Shown: piece by piece, positions 40,218-49,511 of the stretch
Position numbering within the stretch: the first letter of the stretch is position 1
How the letters are laid out: each line of letters begins with the position of its first letter
From: UBA3305 sp002373555
GTDB lineage: Bacteria > Bacillota > Clostridia > Lachnospirales > Lachnospiraceae
Reading direction: 5' to 3'
Assembly (NCBI GenBank): GCA_946612455.1
Contig: CAMOER010000002.1
Location: forward strand, 78,781 to 142,780
DNA: 64,000 nt
Notes under the pieces: generated by a model
What the model saw: only the letters and a program-made list of their open reading frames with translations
What the model was told of the DNA's origin: nothing
Database searches by the model: none
Translations under genes and position numbers: made by a program

Positions 40218-40697
40218 TTATTTGTGATATGGTTCATTCTTCATGATCCTGAACGCCCGGTAGATCTGCTCCGCCAGGATCACCCGCATCAGCTGATGGG
40301 GAAATGTCATATCCGAAAACGAGATCTTCACGTCGGCCTTCTGAAGCACCTCGTCCGAAAGCCCCAGCGACCCGCCGATGATAAAGCTGATATGACTGGC
40401 CCCACGCAGCATGCTGTCCGAGATCCAGGACGAAAAACCGACCGAATCCATCTTTTTCCCATTGATCGCCAGCGCCGTCTTCAGACTGTTTTCCGGCAGG
40501 CGCTTCAGGATCCGCTCCCCCTCAATGCGTTTGACATTTTCCTCTTCCTTCGCTGACGCATTCTCGGAGGTCTGCTCATCCGCCACCTCGATGATCTCGA
40601 ACGAAACATATCTTCCCAGACGCTTGGCGTACTCATCGATCGCCGCGCGCCAGTATTTTTCCTTCAGTTTTCCGACTGCTATGACTGTGATCTTCAT
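40218..40697 (-). CDS. rlmH: 23S rRNA pseudouridine-1915 N3-methyltransferase
   Basis: SPOUT-class methyltransferase acting on 23S rRNA helix 69. The 159-aa protein starts MKITVIAVGKLKEKYW, with the SAM-binding knot region FIIGGSLGLSDEVLQ and the ending FPHQLMRVILAEQIYRAF. The start at 40697 follows GGAG. Confidence 0.95.
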   Translation of the reverse strand: MKITVIAVGKLKEKYWRAAIDEYAKRLGRYVSFEIIEVADEQTSENASAKEEENVKRIEGERILKRLPENSLKTALAINGKKMDSVGFSSWISDSMLRGASHISFIIGGSLGLSDEVLQKADVKISFSDMTFPHQLMRVILAEQIYRAFRIMKNEPYHK

Positions 40698-40794
40698 GCA
40701 TTTCTCCTGCTCCGCGAACGGACAAACCATATAGAATAATCCTTCTTCCCGTGGTATAATCAGATATCATCGGAAAGGAAAGGAGGAGCCTTTT

Positions 40795-41547
40795 ATGACC
40801 TACTGGGACGCCATCGGCCGTGCCATTGCCGCACTCGAGCCGCTGGATGAAGCAAACCGCATCGCGGATTTCCTGAACCGCTCCGGCCTTTCTGCAACCG
40901 TTTCCACAGATCCCGACAGCGATCTTTACGCTGTTCTGGTCCCGAAGGATGAGGAATATGCTTCCGTTGGCTTTATGGAGACCTACCGGAAGCACCGATC
41001 GGAGATGACCAATGCCGAGAACGAATACCGCTCTCATGTTCTTTCGCCGTCTCCGGACATCGTGCCCTCCGAAGAAAAATTCCGTTACGAGACCAACTCC
41101 TCCGTGGCTTTCATGCTGGCCGGCGCCGTGATCTTCATCATGGCTGTCGTTCATTTCTTCTTTATTCTGCGCCGTGCCGTCCCCGGCGTCGTGGCGGACT
41201 GCATTCCCGAACTGATCTTCGGCTCGGTCTTTCTTGTATTCGGCATGTCCAGCCAGCAGAAAGTGCAGATGCTGCGGACCGCGATCCTGGAGGAGAACGC
41301 GTTCAACGACCGGGTCGTGAACTGGTGCACGACCACCTATTCTGCCGAGCATATCGACAAAGTCATCGATGCCGCCGGCTACGAAGAGGATCTGACCGAT
41401 GCCGAGATGGCATCCTTAAGACGTACGCTGCTGAAGGACTACATCCTCCGCGAATATGATATCACGGACAATGCCTATCTGGATTATCTCGTCGACCTGG
41501 TCTACAAGCGGCTCTATTTCCCGAACACCATCTCGGCGGCGATGTAA
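40795..41547 (+). CDS. Membrane protein with soluble flanks, unknown
   Basis: A 250-aa protein I do not recognise. Residues 1-95 are soluble and acidic (MTYWDAIGRAIAALEPLDEA). Two hydrophobic helices (about 103-125, SVAFMLAGAVIFIMAVVHFFF, and 135-152) form a hairpin. The C-terminal 100 residues are helical and acidic. There is no signal peptide. It is divergent from rlmH and convergent with the Cys-rich gene. The start follows AAAGGAGG. Confidence 0.7.
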   Translation: MTYWDAIGRAIAALEPLDEANRIADFLNRSGLSATVSTDPDSDLYAVLVPKDEEYASVGFMETYRKHRSEMTNAENEYRSHVLSPSPDIVPSEEKFRYETNSSVAFMLAGAVIFIMAVVHFFFILRRAVPGVVADCIPELIFGSVFLVFGMSSQQKVQMLRTAILEENAFNDRVVNWCTTTYSAEHIDKVIDAAGYEEDLTDAEMASLRRTLLKDYILREYDITDNAYLDYLVDLVYKRLYFPNTISAAM

Positions 41548-41550
41548 ATC

Positions 41551-41790
41551 TCACAGGTTCTTCAGCTTCTCTATGACCGCTTCATAATTTTCAGCTCTGT
41601 GCGGGAACGTGCATCCCGTACAGTTTTTTATGCGCGCATCTCCCCGCTCGATCCACGCCGGATGTCCCGGGCAGTCCTCGATCCTGTAGAACGGGCAGTA
41701 GCAGAACAGACAGTTGATCTCCTCGATCCCTTTATGACAGGGATAATATTCACAGTCCCTGTTCTCAAAATATTTATAGGAAGCTTTCAT
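41551..41790 (-). CDS. Cysteine-rich small-domain metal-binding protein
   Basis: A 79-aa protein with Cys in NRDCEYYPCHKG, INCLFCYCPFYRIEDCPGHP and KNCTGCTFPH, the pattern of the 'cysteine-rich small domain' family, probably binding zinc or an Fe-S cluster. In other genomes the domain occurs near cobalamin-related genes; none are here. The start at 41790 (MKASYKYF) directly follows the recG stop, so the two are cotranscribed. Confidence 0.8.
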   Translation of the reverse strand: MKASYKYFENRDCEYYPCHKGIEEINCLFCYCPFYRIEDCPGHPAWIERGDARIKNCTGCTFPHRAENYEAVIEKLKNL

Positions 41791-41791
41791 C

Positions 41792-43843
41792 TTACAGTCC
41801 CAGCTCCTTTTCACCCGACGCAGCCGCCTGCGCCTTTTTCAGCAGTTCTTCATAGCCGGCCGTCTTTCCGGCACGCACATCCGCGAGGATCCGGTCCGCC
41901 GTATCCGCTGCCGCCTGCAGCAGCGGCGCATCCGAATAGATATCGCCCAGTTCAAAATGCAGATCGCCGCTCTGCCTGACGCCGAACAGATCGCCCGGGC
42001 CGCGCAGTTTCAGATCTTCGGAAGCGATCTTAAATCCGTCATTTGTGGAATTCAGGACAGAGAGCCTTTTATTCTCTTCTTCCTTCCCGGAGCCGTCGAT
42101 GAAAATACAGTATGACTGTGCATCGCCTCTTCCGACGCGGCCCCGCAGCTGGTGCAGCTGTGCAAGACCGAACCTTTCGGCATTTTCCACCATCATCACC
42201 GTCGCATTCGGCACATCCACGCCGACCTCAACGACTGTGGTGGAAACGAGCACCTGCGTTTTCCCGGACTGGAAATCCGCCATCTGCTGGTCCTTTTCCT
42301 TACCGCGCATTTTTCCGTGCAGCATCGCAACATTGATGTACGGCGGCAGCGCTTCCCGCAGCTTCTCCGTGTAGGTATTCACATCCACGATATCCGGATC
42401 ATCGCCCTCTTCCACCATCGGGCAGATCACGTACGCCTGGTGTCCCTGATCGACCTGTTTCCTTATAAAATCATATGCCTTCGGCCGCCAGCCCGGATCC
42501 ACGACGCAGTTTTTGATCGGCAGCCGCCTCGCCGGCACCTGATCGACGACGGAAATGTCCAGATCACCATAAATGATGATCGCAAGCGTACGGGGGATCG
42601 GTGTCGCACTCATGACGAGCGTATGCGGAAGCATGCCTTTCTGCGCCAGCGTGCTGCGCTGGTTGACGCCGAAACGGTGCTGCTCATCAGTGATGACCAG
42701 CGCCAGCGAATCGTATTCCACTTTCTGCGTGATCAGCGCGTGCGTTCCGATGATCACGTCGACAGTGTGCTCCCGGATCGCCTCCGTCATCTTCCGCTTT
42801 TCTGCAGCCGTCATCGAACCGGTCAACAGACCGACCCGCACCGGCAGGCCTGCCGCTTCGAATGCTTTCCGGGTATTCTCGTAATGCTGGTGCGCAAGCA
42901 CCTCTGTCGGCGCCATGAGAACGCTCTGATACCCGTTCTCCGCGGCAAGCAGCATGGCGAGCTGTGCCAGCACGGTCTTGCCGGATCCGACATCTCCCTG
43001 CACCAGACGGTTCATCCTGGTGCTCCCGGTCATATCCGTAATGATTTCCGCTTCCACACGCTTCTGTGCATCCGTCAGATCATAGGACAGACTGTCCTTG
43101 AAAAGCTGCCGCCAGGAATCCTTCGGGAACAGAAAACCGTTGTCCTCCCGGATCCCGCCGCCTCTTAACGTCCGGATCTGCAGGATGAATAACAGGAACT
43201 CTTCAAAGACCAGCCGTCGGCGGGCTGCTTTTGTCGCCTCCATATCCTCCGGAAAATGGATCTCCGCAAGCGCCTCCATGATCCCGGGATACTGTCCTGC
43301 ATTCCGGATTTCCGCGGGCAGGATCTCCGTCACTGTGCAATCCGACAGTGCAGCCCGGATCCATTTTCTCCAGTTCTTTGCAGACATGCCGGGGGGCAGA
43401 GAATAGACCGGCTGCAGCCGGCGCATCATTTCATCATAATCCGCAGGCGGAATGATCTGCGGCTGATCCATATGCACACCGTATTCATCCCGGAGGAGCC
43501 GGCCGTAGATCAGCGCGCCGTCCCCGCGCCGGATCGTCTTTGCGAGATACGGATTGCCGAACCACGAGAGCTTCACCTTCCCGGTGCCGTCCGAAAATGT
43601 CACGGAGGTGACTGCAAGGCGACGTCCTCTGCGGCTGACCGGCGCGGAGGAAAATGTACCGGCAAGCGTCACCATCGCGCCGTTTCCGGCTTCATAGATC
43701 TTGACGGGCGCAGCATAACGGACATACCGTCTCGGAAAAGCGCGCAGTAAATCCCCCACGGTGAAAATGCCCATCTTCTCCATGGCTTTCGCGCTCTTCT
43801 CCCCGATACCCTTGATTGTTGTTACGGAATCCGATTCTCTCAT
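41792..43843 (-). CDS. recG: ATP-dependent DNA helicase RecG
   Basis: Remodels stalled replication forks and branched recombination intermediates. About 683 aa: an N-terminal wedge/OB domain (residues 1-250), then helicase motif I GDVGSGKTVLAQLAM, the DEQH box TDEQHRFGV, and motifs IV-VI (QVLVSTTVVEVGVDVPNA, HQLRGRVGRGD). The C-terminal RFPxYR-like segment is modest. I chose the ATG at 43843 (MRESDSVTTI) with AAAGAG upstream; 43879 is possible. It follows the FakA-like gene. Confidence 0.95.
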   Translation of the reverse strand: MRESDSVTTIKGIGEKSAKAMEKMGIFTVGDLLRAFPRRYVRYAAPVKIYEAGNGAMVTLAGTFSSAPVSRRGRRLAVTSVTFSDGTGKVKLSWFGNPYLAKTIRRGDGALIYGRLLRDEYGVHMDQPQIIPPADYDEMMRRLQPVYSLPPGMSAKNWRKWIRAALSDCTVTEILPAEIRNAGQYPGIMEALAEIHFPEDMEATKAARRRLVFEEFLLFILQIRTLRGGGIREDNGFLFPKDSWRQLFKDSLSYDLTDAQKRVEAEIITDMTGSTRMNRLVQGDVGSGKTVLAQLAMLLAAENGYQSVLMAPTEVLAHQHYENTRKAFEAAGLPVRVGLLTGSMTAAEKRKMTEAIREHTVDVIIGTHALITQKVEYDSLALVITDEQHRFGVNQRSTLAQKGMLPHTLVMSATPIPRTLAIIIYGDLDISVVDQVPARRLPIKNCVVDPGWRPKAYDFIRKQVDQGHQAYVICPMVEEGDDPDIVDVNTYTEKLREALPPYINVAMLHGKMRGKEKDQQMADFQSGKTQVLVSTTVVEVGVDVPNATVMMVENAERFGLAQLHQLRGRVGRGDAQSYCIFIDGSGKEEENKRLSVLNSTNDGFKIASEDLKLRGPGDLFGVRQSGDLHFELGDIYSDAPLLQAAADTADRILADVRAGKTAGYEELLKKAQAAASGEKELGL

Positions 43844-43869
43844 GATCTCTTTCAGAAAAGAACTGCAAA

Positions 43870-43889
43870 GAGCCGGCATATGCCGGCTC
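43870..43889 (-). terminator. 20-bp palindrome between fakA-like gene and recG
   Basis: GAGCCGGCAT-ATGCCGGCTC is perfectly self-complementary. On the minus strand CTTTGCAGTTCTTTT follows, giving a weak U-tract. It may act as a terminator or mRNA stem. Confidence 0.4.
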
Positions 43890-43916
43890 CCGTGTCATCC
43901 GACCAATGATCGGCTG

Positions 43917-45620
43917 TTATTCAACAGAAACAATATAGTAATAGACCGGCTGTCCGCCGTAATTGATCTCAAATTCCAGATCCGGATACGTCCTTCCGAG
44001 GCGCTCCGCCAGGGCTTCCGCCGTGGCTTCCTCTATATCCTTGCCGTAATAAATGCTCACAAGCTCGGAATCTTCATCGACCATCGCCGCGACCATCTCT
44101 TCCGCTACGTTATCCAGCTGCTGTCCGACAGCAAGCAGGGCGGAATGATCGCCCAGCGCCATGATATCGCCTTCATGGATCGTCTTGTCATCGATCATGG
44201 TATTCCGGACCGCATACGTGACCTGTCCGGTGCGGACATTTTCCATGGCCTCGGTCATGCCGGCAATATTGTCCTCCACGGAATCCATCGGCGAGCATGC
44301 AATGATGGCTGCGATGCCCTGCGGGATCGTCTTGGACGGGATCACGACCAGCTTCTTATCCTTGCAGAGTTCGGCCGCCTGCTCGGCAGCGAGGATGATG
44401 TTCTTGTTGTTCGGGAAGACATAGATCACATCCGCATTGACTTTTTCCACCGCTTCCAGGATATCATCCGTGCTGGGGTTCATGGTCTGTCCGCCTTCGA
44501 TCAGCTCGTCGACATTCAGGCCGCGGAAGATCTCGGCAAGTCCTTCTCCGATGGATACGGAAATAAAGCCGACTTCCTTATGTTCCTTCGCTTCCTTTGC
44601 TTCAGCCGCTTCCTTGTCCTTCGCCTCACGCTCCGCTTTTTCTCTTGCAGCGATCGCGGAAGCATCGCGGATCAGCTTTTCATGATGCTCTTCACGCATA
44701 TTGTCGATCTTCATGCGGGAGAGACTTCCGTAGGTCAGTGCTCTTGTGAACACAACACCGGGATCATTTGTATGCACATGCACCTTTACGATATCATCAT
44801 CGGATACCATGACGATGGAATCCCCGAGTGATTCCAGGAACTCTCTGAAGCGGACGGCTTCGTCATCGTCGTAGTTGCCCTTCTCCAGGTTGATGATGAA
44901 CTCGGTGCAGTAGCCGAACTTGATCTCTTCTTCGCCTTCCGTCGGAAGGATCAGGCCCTCCGTCCTTACAGCGGCGGGCTCGTGGCTCTCTTCGGGCAGC
45001 ATCTCGCCCTTCATGCCGGCCAGCGCGCCCTTCATGACCTGCATCAGGCCCTGGCCGCCGGAATCAACGACGCCGGCCTGTTTCAGAACCGGCAGCATCT
45101 CCGGTGTCTGCGCGAGGACTTCGTCGCCGTATGCAACGACTTCCTCGAGCATGGCCGTCAGATCTTCAGCCTCGCCGGCGATCTCGGATGCCTTCTCCGC
45201 CATGCCTCTCGCGACCGTCAGGATCGTACCTTCCTTCGGCTTGATGACTGCTTTATAGGCCGTTTCCACAGCACGGTTGAATGCTGCCGCAGCGATCTCG
45301 GGCGTGATCTCCTCACACTCCCGGATCTCTCTCGTAAAACCTCTGAGCAGCTGGGACAGGATAACGCCGGAATTGCCGCGCGCACCACGGAGCGAACCGG
45401 AAGAGATCGCCTTTGCAACAGAGGCCATATCCGGTTCCGGGATGGAATTGACTTCCTTGACTGCCGAGAGGATCGTCAGCGTCATGTTCGTGCCGGTATC
45501 CCCGTCCGGTACCGGGAAAACATTCAGCTCATTGATCCACTCCTTGCTGTTCTCAAGGTTCTTTGCCGCCGTAAGGAATGCCGCTTTAAGAAGAGCGGCG
45601 TCCATTGTAGGTATTGCCAT
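43917..45620 (-). CDS. DAK2/DegV-type fatty acid kinase-like protein
   Basis: A 567-aa protein of the YloV/FakA family. The N-terminal DhaL (DAK2) domain binds ATP through NVFPVPDGDTGTNMTLT and GARGNSGVILSQLLRG; the middle holds a basic/acidic linker rich in Lys, Glu and Ala (about 325-350), and the C-terminal domain resembles that of FakA. In staphylococci FakA phosphorylates fatty acids presented by a FakB (DegV) protein. The start at 45620 has only a weak ribosome site. It follows the asp23 gene by 22 nt, the usual yloU-yloV order in Firmicutes, and precedes recG, also as usual. Confidence 0.9.
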   Translation of the reverse strand: MAIPTMDAALLKAAFLTAAKNLENSKEWINELNVFPVPDGDTGTNMTLTILSAVKEVNSIPEPDMASVAKAISSGSLRGARGNSGVILSQLLRGFTREIRECEEITPEIAAAAFNRAVETAYKAVIKPKEGTILTVARGMAEKASEIAGEAEDLTAMLEEVVAYGDEVLAQTPEMLPVLKQAGVVDSGGQGLMQVMKGALAGMKGEMLPEESHEPAAVRTEGLILPTEGEEEIKFGYCTEFIINLEKGNYDDDEAVRFREFLESLGDSIVMVSDDDIVKVHVHTNDPGVVFTRALTYGSLSRMKIDNMREEHHEKLIRDASAIAAREKAEREAKDKEAAEAKEAKEHKEVGFISVSIGEGLAEIFRGLNVDELIEGGQTMNPSTDDILEAVEKVNADVIYVFPNNKNIILAAEQAAELCKDKKLVVIPSKTIPQGIAAIIACSPMDSVEDNIAGMTEAMENVRTGQVTYAVRNTMIDDKTIHEGDIMALGDHSALLAVGQQLDNVAEEMVAAMVDEDSELVSIYYGKDIEEATAEALAERLGRTYPDLEFEINYGGQPVYYYIVSVE

Positions 45621-45642
45621 AGTTTACATCCGGGCGAAGACT

Positions 45643-45999
45643 TCAGTCGATCACCCGCACTCCTTCCACAAAAATATTGATCTTTCCGACAGGAACTCCG
45701 GTGAACTCCTGCACTTTATAACGAACCGTCTCCATAAGATTATCCGATACCGCTCCGATATTGACGCCGTATGAAACGATCACATGGAAGTCGATGTTGA
45801 ACTGATCATCTACTATCGTTACATTTATTCCCTTGGCCAGACTGTCTTTCTTTAAAAGCTTTACCAGGCCGTCTTTCATACTGATCGATGCCATTCCGAC
45901 AATGCCGAAGCATTCGATGGCGATCGTGCCGGCATAGCTGGCAACCACATCGGTGTCCAGTACGACTTCGCCCATTTCATTGCTTACTCTGTACTTCAC
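45643..45999 (-). CDS. Asp23/Gls24 family envelope stress protein
   Basis: A 118-aa protein (YloU type): MKYRVSNEMGEVVLDTDVVASYAG, then AIECFGIVGM and a C-terminal VRYKVQEFTGVPVGKINIFVEG. The family acts at the envelope, possibly with partner membrane proteins; its precise function is unclear. It is the first gene of the yloU-yloV-recG run and has a promoter about 105 nt upstream. Confidence 0.92.
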   Translation of the reverse strand: MKYRVSNEMGEVVLDTDVVASYAGTIAIECFGIVGMASISMKDGLVKLLKKDSLAKGINVTIVDDQFNIDFHVIVSYGVNIGAVSDNLMETVRYKVQEFTGVPVGKINIFVEGVRVID

Positions 46000-46105
46000 G
46001 TAACCCTCCTTCAGAAATGATCCAACAGGTTGGTGCGGCGCATCATGCAGTCAGCCGCAAGGCGCCTGCGAACGCGCAGACATACTCCGAGCATTCGTAT
46101 ATTGC

Positions 46106-46134
46106 AGTATATACCCTTTTGCTGCCAAAATCAA
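46106..46134 (-). promoter_or_regulatory. Promoter of the asp23-fakA-recG run
   Basis: TTGATT (46129-46134), 17-bp spacer, TATACT (46106-46111) on the minus strand. The leader of about 100 nt has no riboswitch pattern that I recognise. The rest of the 319-bp divergent gap holds only the rpmB promoter and GC-rich sequence. Confidence 0.6.
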
Positions 46135-46240
46135 TTTTATTTTGAAAAAATGGGCGGCGGCCCCAGGTACAATTATCTCCTCCCGTACAGACACGGTTTC
46201 TCAAATTGTAGTTTTGGGTGGTGAATCACACAATTTCCTC

Positions 46241-46269
46241 TTGCAAAAGCAGCAAACATCTGGTATCAT
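46241..46269 (+). promoter_or_regulatory. rpmB promoter
   Basis: TTGCAA (46241-46246), 17-bp spacer, TATCAT (46264-46269). Confidence 0.65.
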
Positions 46270-46318
46270 TGCGAATGATGCGTAGAACGAGCATTAGTAT
46301 ATATAAGGAGGTGCGATT

Positions 46319-46504
46319 ATGGCAAAGTGTGCAGTATGCGGAAAGAGCGCTCATTTCGGAAATAACGTCAGCCATTCCCACAGAAGATCCAACAAGATGT
46401 GGAAAGCTAATGTTAAGTCTGTCCGCGTAAAGGTTGGCGAGGCCACCCAGAGAATGTATGTTTGCACTTCCTGTCTCAAATCCGGCAAAGTAGAACGTGC
46501 ATAA
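46319..46504 (+). CDS. rpmB: 50S ribosomal protein L28
   Basis: A 61-aa ribosomal protein with the zinc ribbon CAVCGK...CTSCLK and the basic core NNVSHSHRRSNKMWKANVK typical of L28. The start follows AAGGAGG. It forms a single-gene unit with its own promoter and terminator, divergent from asp23 as in many Firmicutes. Confidence 0.97.
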   Translation: MAKCAVCGKSAHFGNNVSHSHRRSNKMWKANVKSVRVKVGEATQRMYVCTSCLKSGKVERA

Positions 46505-46524
46505 GAAGGATATGACAGAAGTAC

Positions 46525-46555
46525 GGCGGTGTGGAATCTTCCACACCGCCTTTTT
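46525..46555 (+). terminator. rpmB terminator
   Basis: GGCGGTGTGGAA and TTCCACACCGCC around a 2-nt loop, followed by TTTTTATT. A second hairpin, CCGGGAGCCG/CGGCTCCCGG (about 46561-46586), follows it and may serve the convergent gene. Confidence 0.9.
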
Positions 46556-46605
46556 ATTCCCCGGGAGCCGTATGCCGGCTCCCGGAATTTCGTTCTTCTA
46601 TTCTC

Positions 46606-48147
46606 TCATGCTTTGAGCGCTGTCTTCTGATCAAAGAAGCCCTTCATCAGCGCCATGACCGCATCGCAGCCGCCCGGAACGGAGGATTCCAGATTCATCG
46701 GCATCACCGGATCATGCAGCGACATGCGCAGGAGCACCCAGCCGGTCTTTCCTTCTGCATTATAATTGACGCGCACGCCTTCGTAATTCGGCTCCACGAT
46801 CTCAAATTCCGGCGCATTTTCACAGAACGTACGGAAATCCGCAAGCACCTGTTTTCCATACGCTGCGAAATCCTCCGCATTGATCTTCAGCCGGATCTCC
46901 CGGGCTTCCGCCGGGTGCTTCAGATCCGCCGTCAGATCTTCGATCCGCTTTCCTTCCTGCATCAGATCCGCCATCCGGCAGATGATCTTCAGCGCGATAT
47001 AGGCACCGTCGTCAGAGAAATGATTCTCCCGGAAGGCGCCATGACCGGAGGTCTCGATCGCAAGTTCGCACTGCTCTCCTTCTGCATTCAGCTGAACGCC
47101 CCGGTCGATCACATTCTTGTAACCGCGTTTGAAGCGCAGATGCTTCATGCCGAGTTTTTCCGTCAGGAATACGCCCAGTTCATCCGACGTGACAGAGTCG
47201 GTGACCACCCAGCTGCCCGGAGCTTTCTCCGAGACGATCACGGAAAGGAGCGCGATCAGCGCATTCCTGTTGACTTCGGTACCGTCCGAGAATACGACAG
47301 CTGCTCTGTCGCCGTCACAGTCGAAGATCACGCCGAGGTCCGCCTTCGCTGCAAGCACCGCTGCTCTGACCGATGCCATGGCCTCCTTATTCTCCGGATT
47401 CGGAACATGATTCGGGAACATGCCGTCCGGTGTGAGGAACTGGCTGCCGGAAATATCCGCGCCAAGCGCCTCCAGGATATCCGTAGCGAAAAAGCCCGAT
47501 GCACCGTTGCCGGAATCCACGAGGATGTGCAGACCGGCAAGCGGAGCCGCCGGATCGGCTGCATGGGTATTTTCCCTGATCAGCTGTCTCATGTGGGCGC
47601 AGTAGATGCCCTTCATATCGAACTGTACCGGTGCGGGACCGGCAGCCGGTTCAGGCATTGCGACGGCATCTGTATGGTTCTGCTCTGCATACGCCTCCGC
47701 CATTTTCGCCGCACACTCCAGAATGCCGGCCAGTTCGGCAGAAGAGAGCGCGCCGCTCTTCGTAAAGAACTTCATGCCGTTCCTGTTAAAGGGAAGATGG
47801 CTGGCTGTCAGCATGATGGAACCGTCAAAATGACTGTCCGGCAGGATCACGGACTGGAACATCGCGGGCGTCGTGATCAGACCGCAGTCAAATACACAGC
47901 AGCCCGACAGGCCGGTGATCGCCGCCGCCTTTACCTGTGGTGCGCTCACCCGGCTGTCATGTCCGATACCGATGCGCAGCTGATCCGTCGGCTGATTCTC
48001 TTTTTCCGCCAGAAAAGCAGCAAATGCCTTTGCGATCCAGGCAACAAGTTCCGGTGTGAGCGTCTGCTTTTCCTCTTCCGTGGCAATGAAAGCGCCGCGG
48101 ACATCGTTGCCGTTCTTCAGTGTCTTAAATGCAGCTTTAAAATCCAA
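46606..48147 (-). CDS. Phosphomannomutase/phosphoglucomutase
   Basis: An alpha-D-phosphohexomutase, about 513 aa. The phosphoserine loop reads LTASHLPFNRNGMKFF, the Mg loop FDCDGDRAAV, the sugar-binding loop ETSGHGAFREN, and the C-terminal domain closes at about 513. It supplies mannose-1-P or glucose-1-P for surface sugars. Start choice: GGAGGG lies 9 nt before a TTG at 48147, and no ATG fits better; an ATG at 48213 would overlap rarA. The terminator of rarA precedes it directly. Confidence 0.88.
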   Translation of the reverse strand: MDFKAAFKTLKNGNDVRGAFIATEEEKQTLTPELVAWIAKAFAAFLAEKENQPTDQLRIGIGHDSRVSAPQVKAAAITGLSGCCVFDCGLITTPAMFQSVILPDSHFDGSIMLTASHLPFNRNGMKFFTKSGALSSAELAGILECAAKMAEAYAEQNHTDAVAMPEPAAGPAPVQFDMKGIYCAHMRQLIRENTHAADPAAPLAGLHILVDSGNGASGFFATDILEALGADISGSQFLTPDGMFPNHVPNPENKEAMASVRAAVLAAKADLGVIFDCDGDRAAVVFSDGTEVNRNALIALLSVIVSEKAPGSWVVTDSVTSDELGVFLTEKLGMKHLRFKRGYKNVIDRGVQLNAEGEQCELAIETSGHGAFRENHFSDDGAYIALKIICRMADLMQEGKRIEDLTADLKHPAEAREIRLKINAEDFAAYGKQVLADFRTFCENAPEFEIVEPNYEGVRVNYNAEGKTGWVLLRMSLHDPVMPMNLESSVPGGCDAVMALMKGFFDQKTALKA

Positions 48148-48164
48148 GATCGTATCCCTCCTGT

Positions 48165-48200
48165 AAAAATCGGGAGCAGAGTTCACTGTTTCTGCTCCCG
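48165..48200 (-). terminator. Terminator overlapping the rarA stop codon
   Basis: CGGGAGCAGA and TCTGCTCCCG around a 10-nt loop (48171-48200), followed by ATTTTTA on the minus strand. The stem contains the rarA stop, and the ribosome site of the phosphohexomutase follows immediately. Confidence 0.75.
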
Positions 48201-49511
48201 GTTCTTTTTCCACGCCTTGATCTGCCGGAGTCTTTCGCCGTACTTTTCCTCCAACCCCTGGGTCCCGGGTATGTAATACTCCTTCCCCTCAAGGGATTCC
48301 GGCAGACACTTCAGATCCGTTATTTTTTCTTCATAATCATGGGCATACATATACCCTTTGCCGTACCCCAGATCTTTCATCAGACCTGTTGGTGCATTTC
48401 TGATCTGCATCGGCACCGGCTCCGCCAGCATCTTGTTCGCATCTTCCGCCGCCGTCATATAGGCGACTTCCAGCGAATTGGATTTCGGCGCCAGCGACAT
48501 ATATACGACCGCGTGCGTCAGATGAACGCTGCATTCCGGCATGCCGATAAAATGACACGCCTGGTAGGCTGCCACAGCGATCTCCAGCGCCCGCGAATCC
48601 GCCATGCCGACATCTTCGCTCGCGAAACGCACCACACGGCGGGCCACATACAGCGGATCCTCACCGGCTTCCAGCATTCTCGCAAGCCAGTATACGGCTG
48701 CGTCCGGATCCGAATTCCGCATGGATTTATGCAGCGCGGAGATCAGATTATAATGTTCCTCGCCGTTCTTGTCATACAGCAGCGACTTCTTCGACGTACA
48801 CTGCTCCACGATCTCCTTCGTGACATGAAATCCGGTTCTGGTCTGCTCTCCGTTCAGCACGGCCATTTCCAGCGTGGACAGTGCCATACGGGCATCGCCG
48901 TTCGCGAAAGCCGCGATCATCCGGTCCACGCCCGGATCCATCTCCACATTCTGATTTCCGAAGCCGGACGGACTCGTAAGCGCACGGCGGATCAGGGTCA
49001 GGATATCGTCCTCGGTCAGGCCCTTCAGCACGAAGACCTTACACCTTGACAAAAGAGCGCCGTTCACCTCAAACGACGGATTCTCCGTGGTCGCGCCGAT
49101 CAGGATGATGCTCCCCTTCTCCACGAACGGCAGGAACGCATCCTGCTGCGCCTTGTTGAAGCGGTGGATCTCATCCACAAAAACCAGCGTCCGCTGTCCG
49201 AATGTCCGGTTCTGGTCCGCTTCCTTCATCACTTCACGGATCTCTTTGATGCCGCTCGTGACGGCGGAGAAATTAATGAACTTCGACCGGGTCTGATTCG
49301 CAATGACGGTCGCGAGCGTCGTTTTCCCGACGCCGGGCGGTCCCCAGAAGATCATGGAGGACACCGCATCCTGTTCGATCATGCGCCGCAGAAGCATGCC
49401 CTTCCCGAGCAGATGCTTCTGTCCGACGACTTCATCGATCGTCTTCGGGCGCAGTCTCGCCGCAAGCGGTTCCGGCGGCGCAGCATTGTCAAAAAACGAA
49501 AGCTGGTCCAT
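48183..49511 (-). CDS. rarA: Replication-associated recombination protein A (AAA ATPase)
   Basis: MgsA/RarA clamp-loader-like ATPase acting at stalled forks. The 442-aa protein has Walker A WGPPGVGKTTLA, Walker B VDEIHRFNKAQQD, sensor GATTENPSF, and the C-terminal tetramerisation domain (YWLARMLEAGEDPLYVARR). Its ATG overlaps the gerW stop by 1 nt. Confidence 0.95.
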   Translation of the reverse strand: MDQLSFFDNAAPPEPLAARLRPKTIDEVVGQKHLLGKGMLLRRMIEQDAVSSMIFWGPPGVGKTTLATVIANQTRSKFINFSAVTSGIKEIREVMKEADQNRTFGQRTLVFVDEIHRFNKAQQDAFLPFVEKGSIILIGATTENPSFEVNGALLSRCKVFVLKGLTEDDILTLIRRALTSPSGFGNQNVEMDPGVDRMIAAFANGDARMALSTLEMAVLNGEQTRTGFHVTKEIVEQCTSKKSLLYDKNGEEHYNLISALHKSMRNSDPDAAVYWLARMLEAGEDPLYVARRVVRFASEDVGMADSRALEIAVAAYQACHFIGMPECSVHLTHAVVYMSLAPKSNSLEVAYMTAAEDANKMLAEPVPMQIRNAPTGLMKDLGYGKGYMYAHDYEEKITDLKCLPESLEGKEYYIPGTQGLEEKYGERLRQIKAWKKNREQKQ

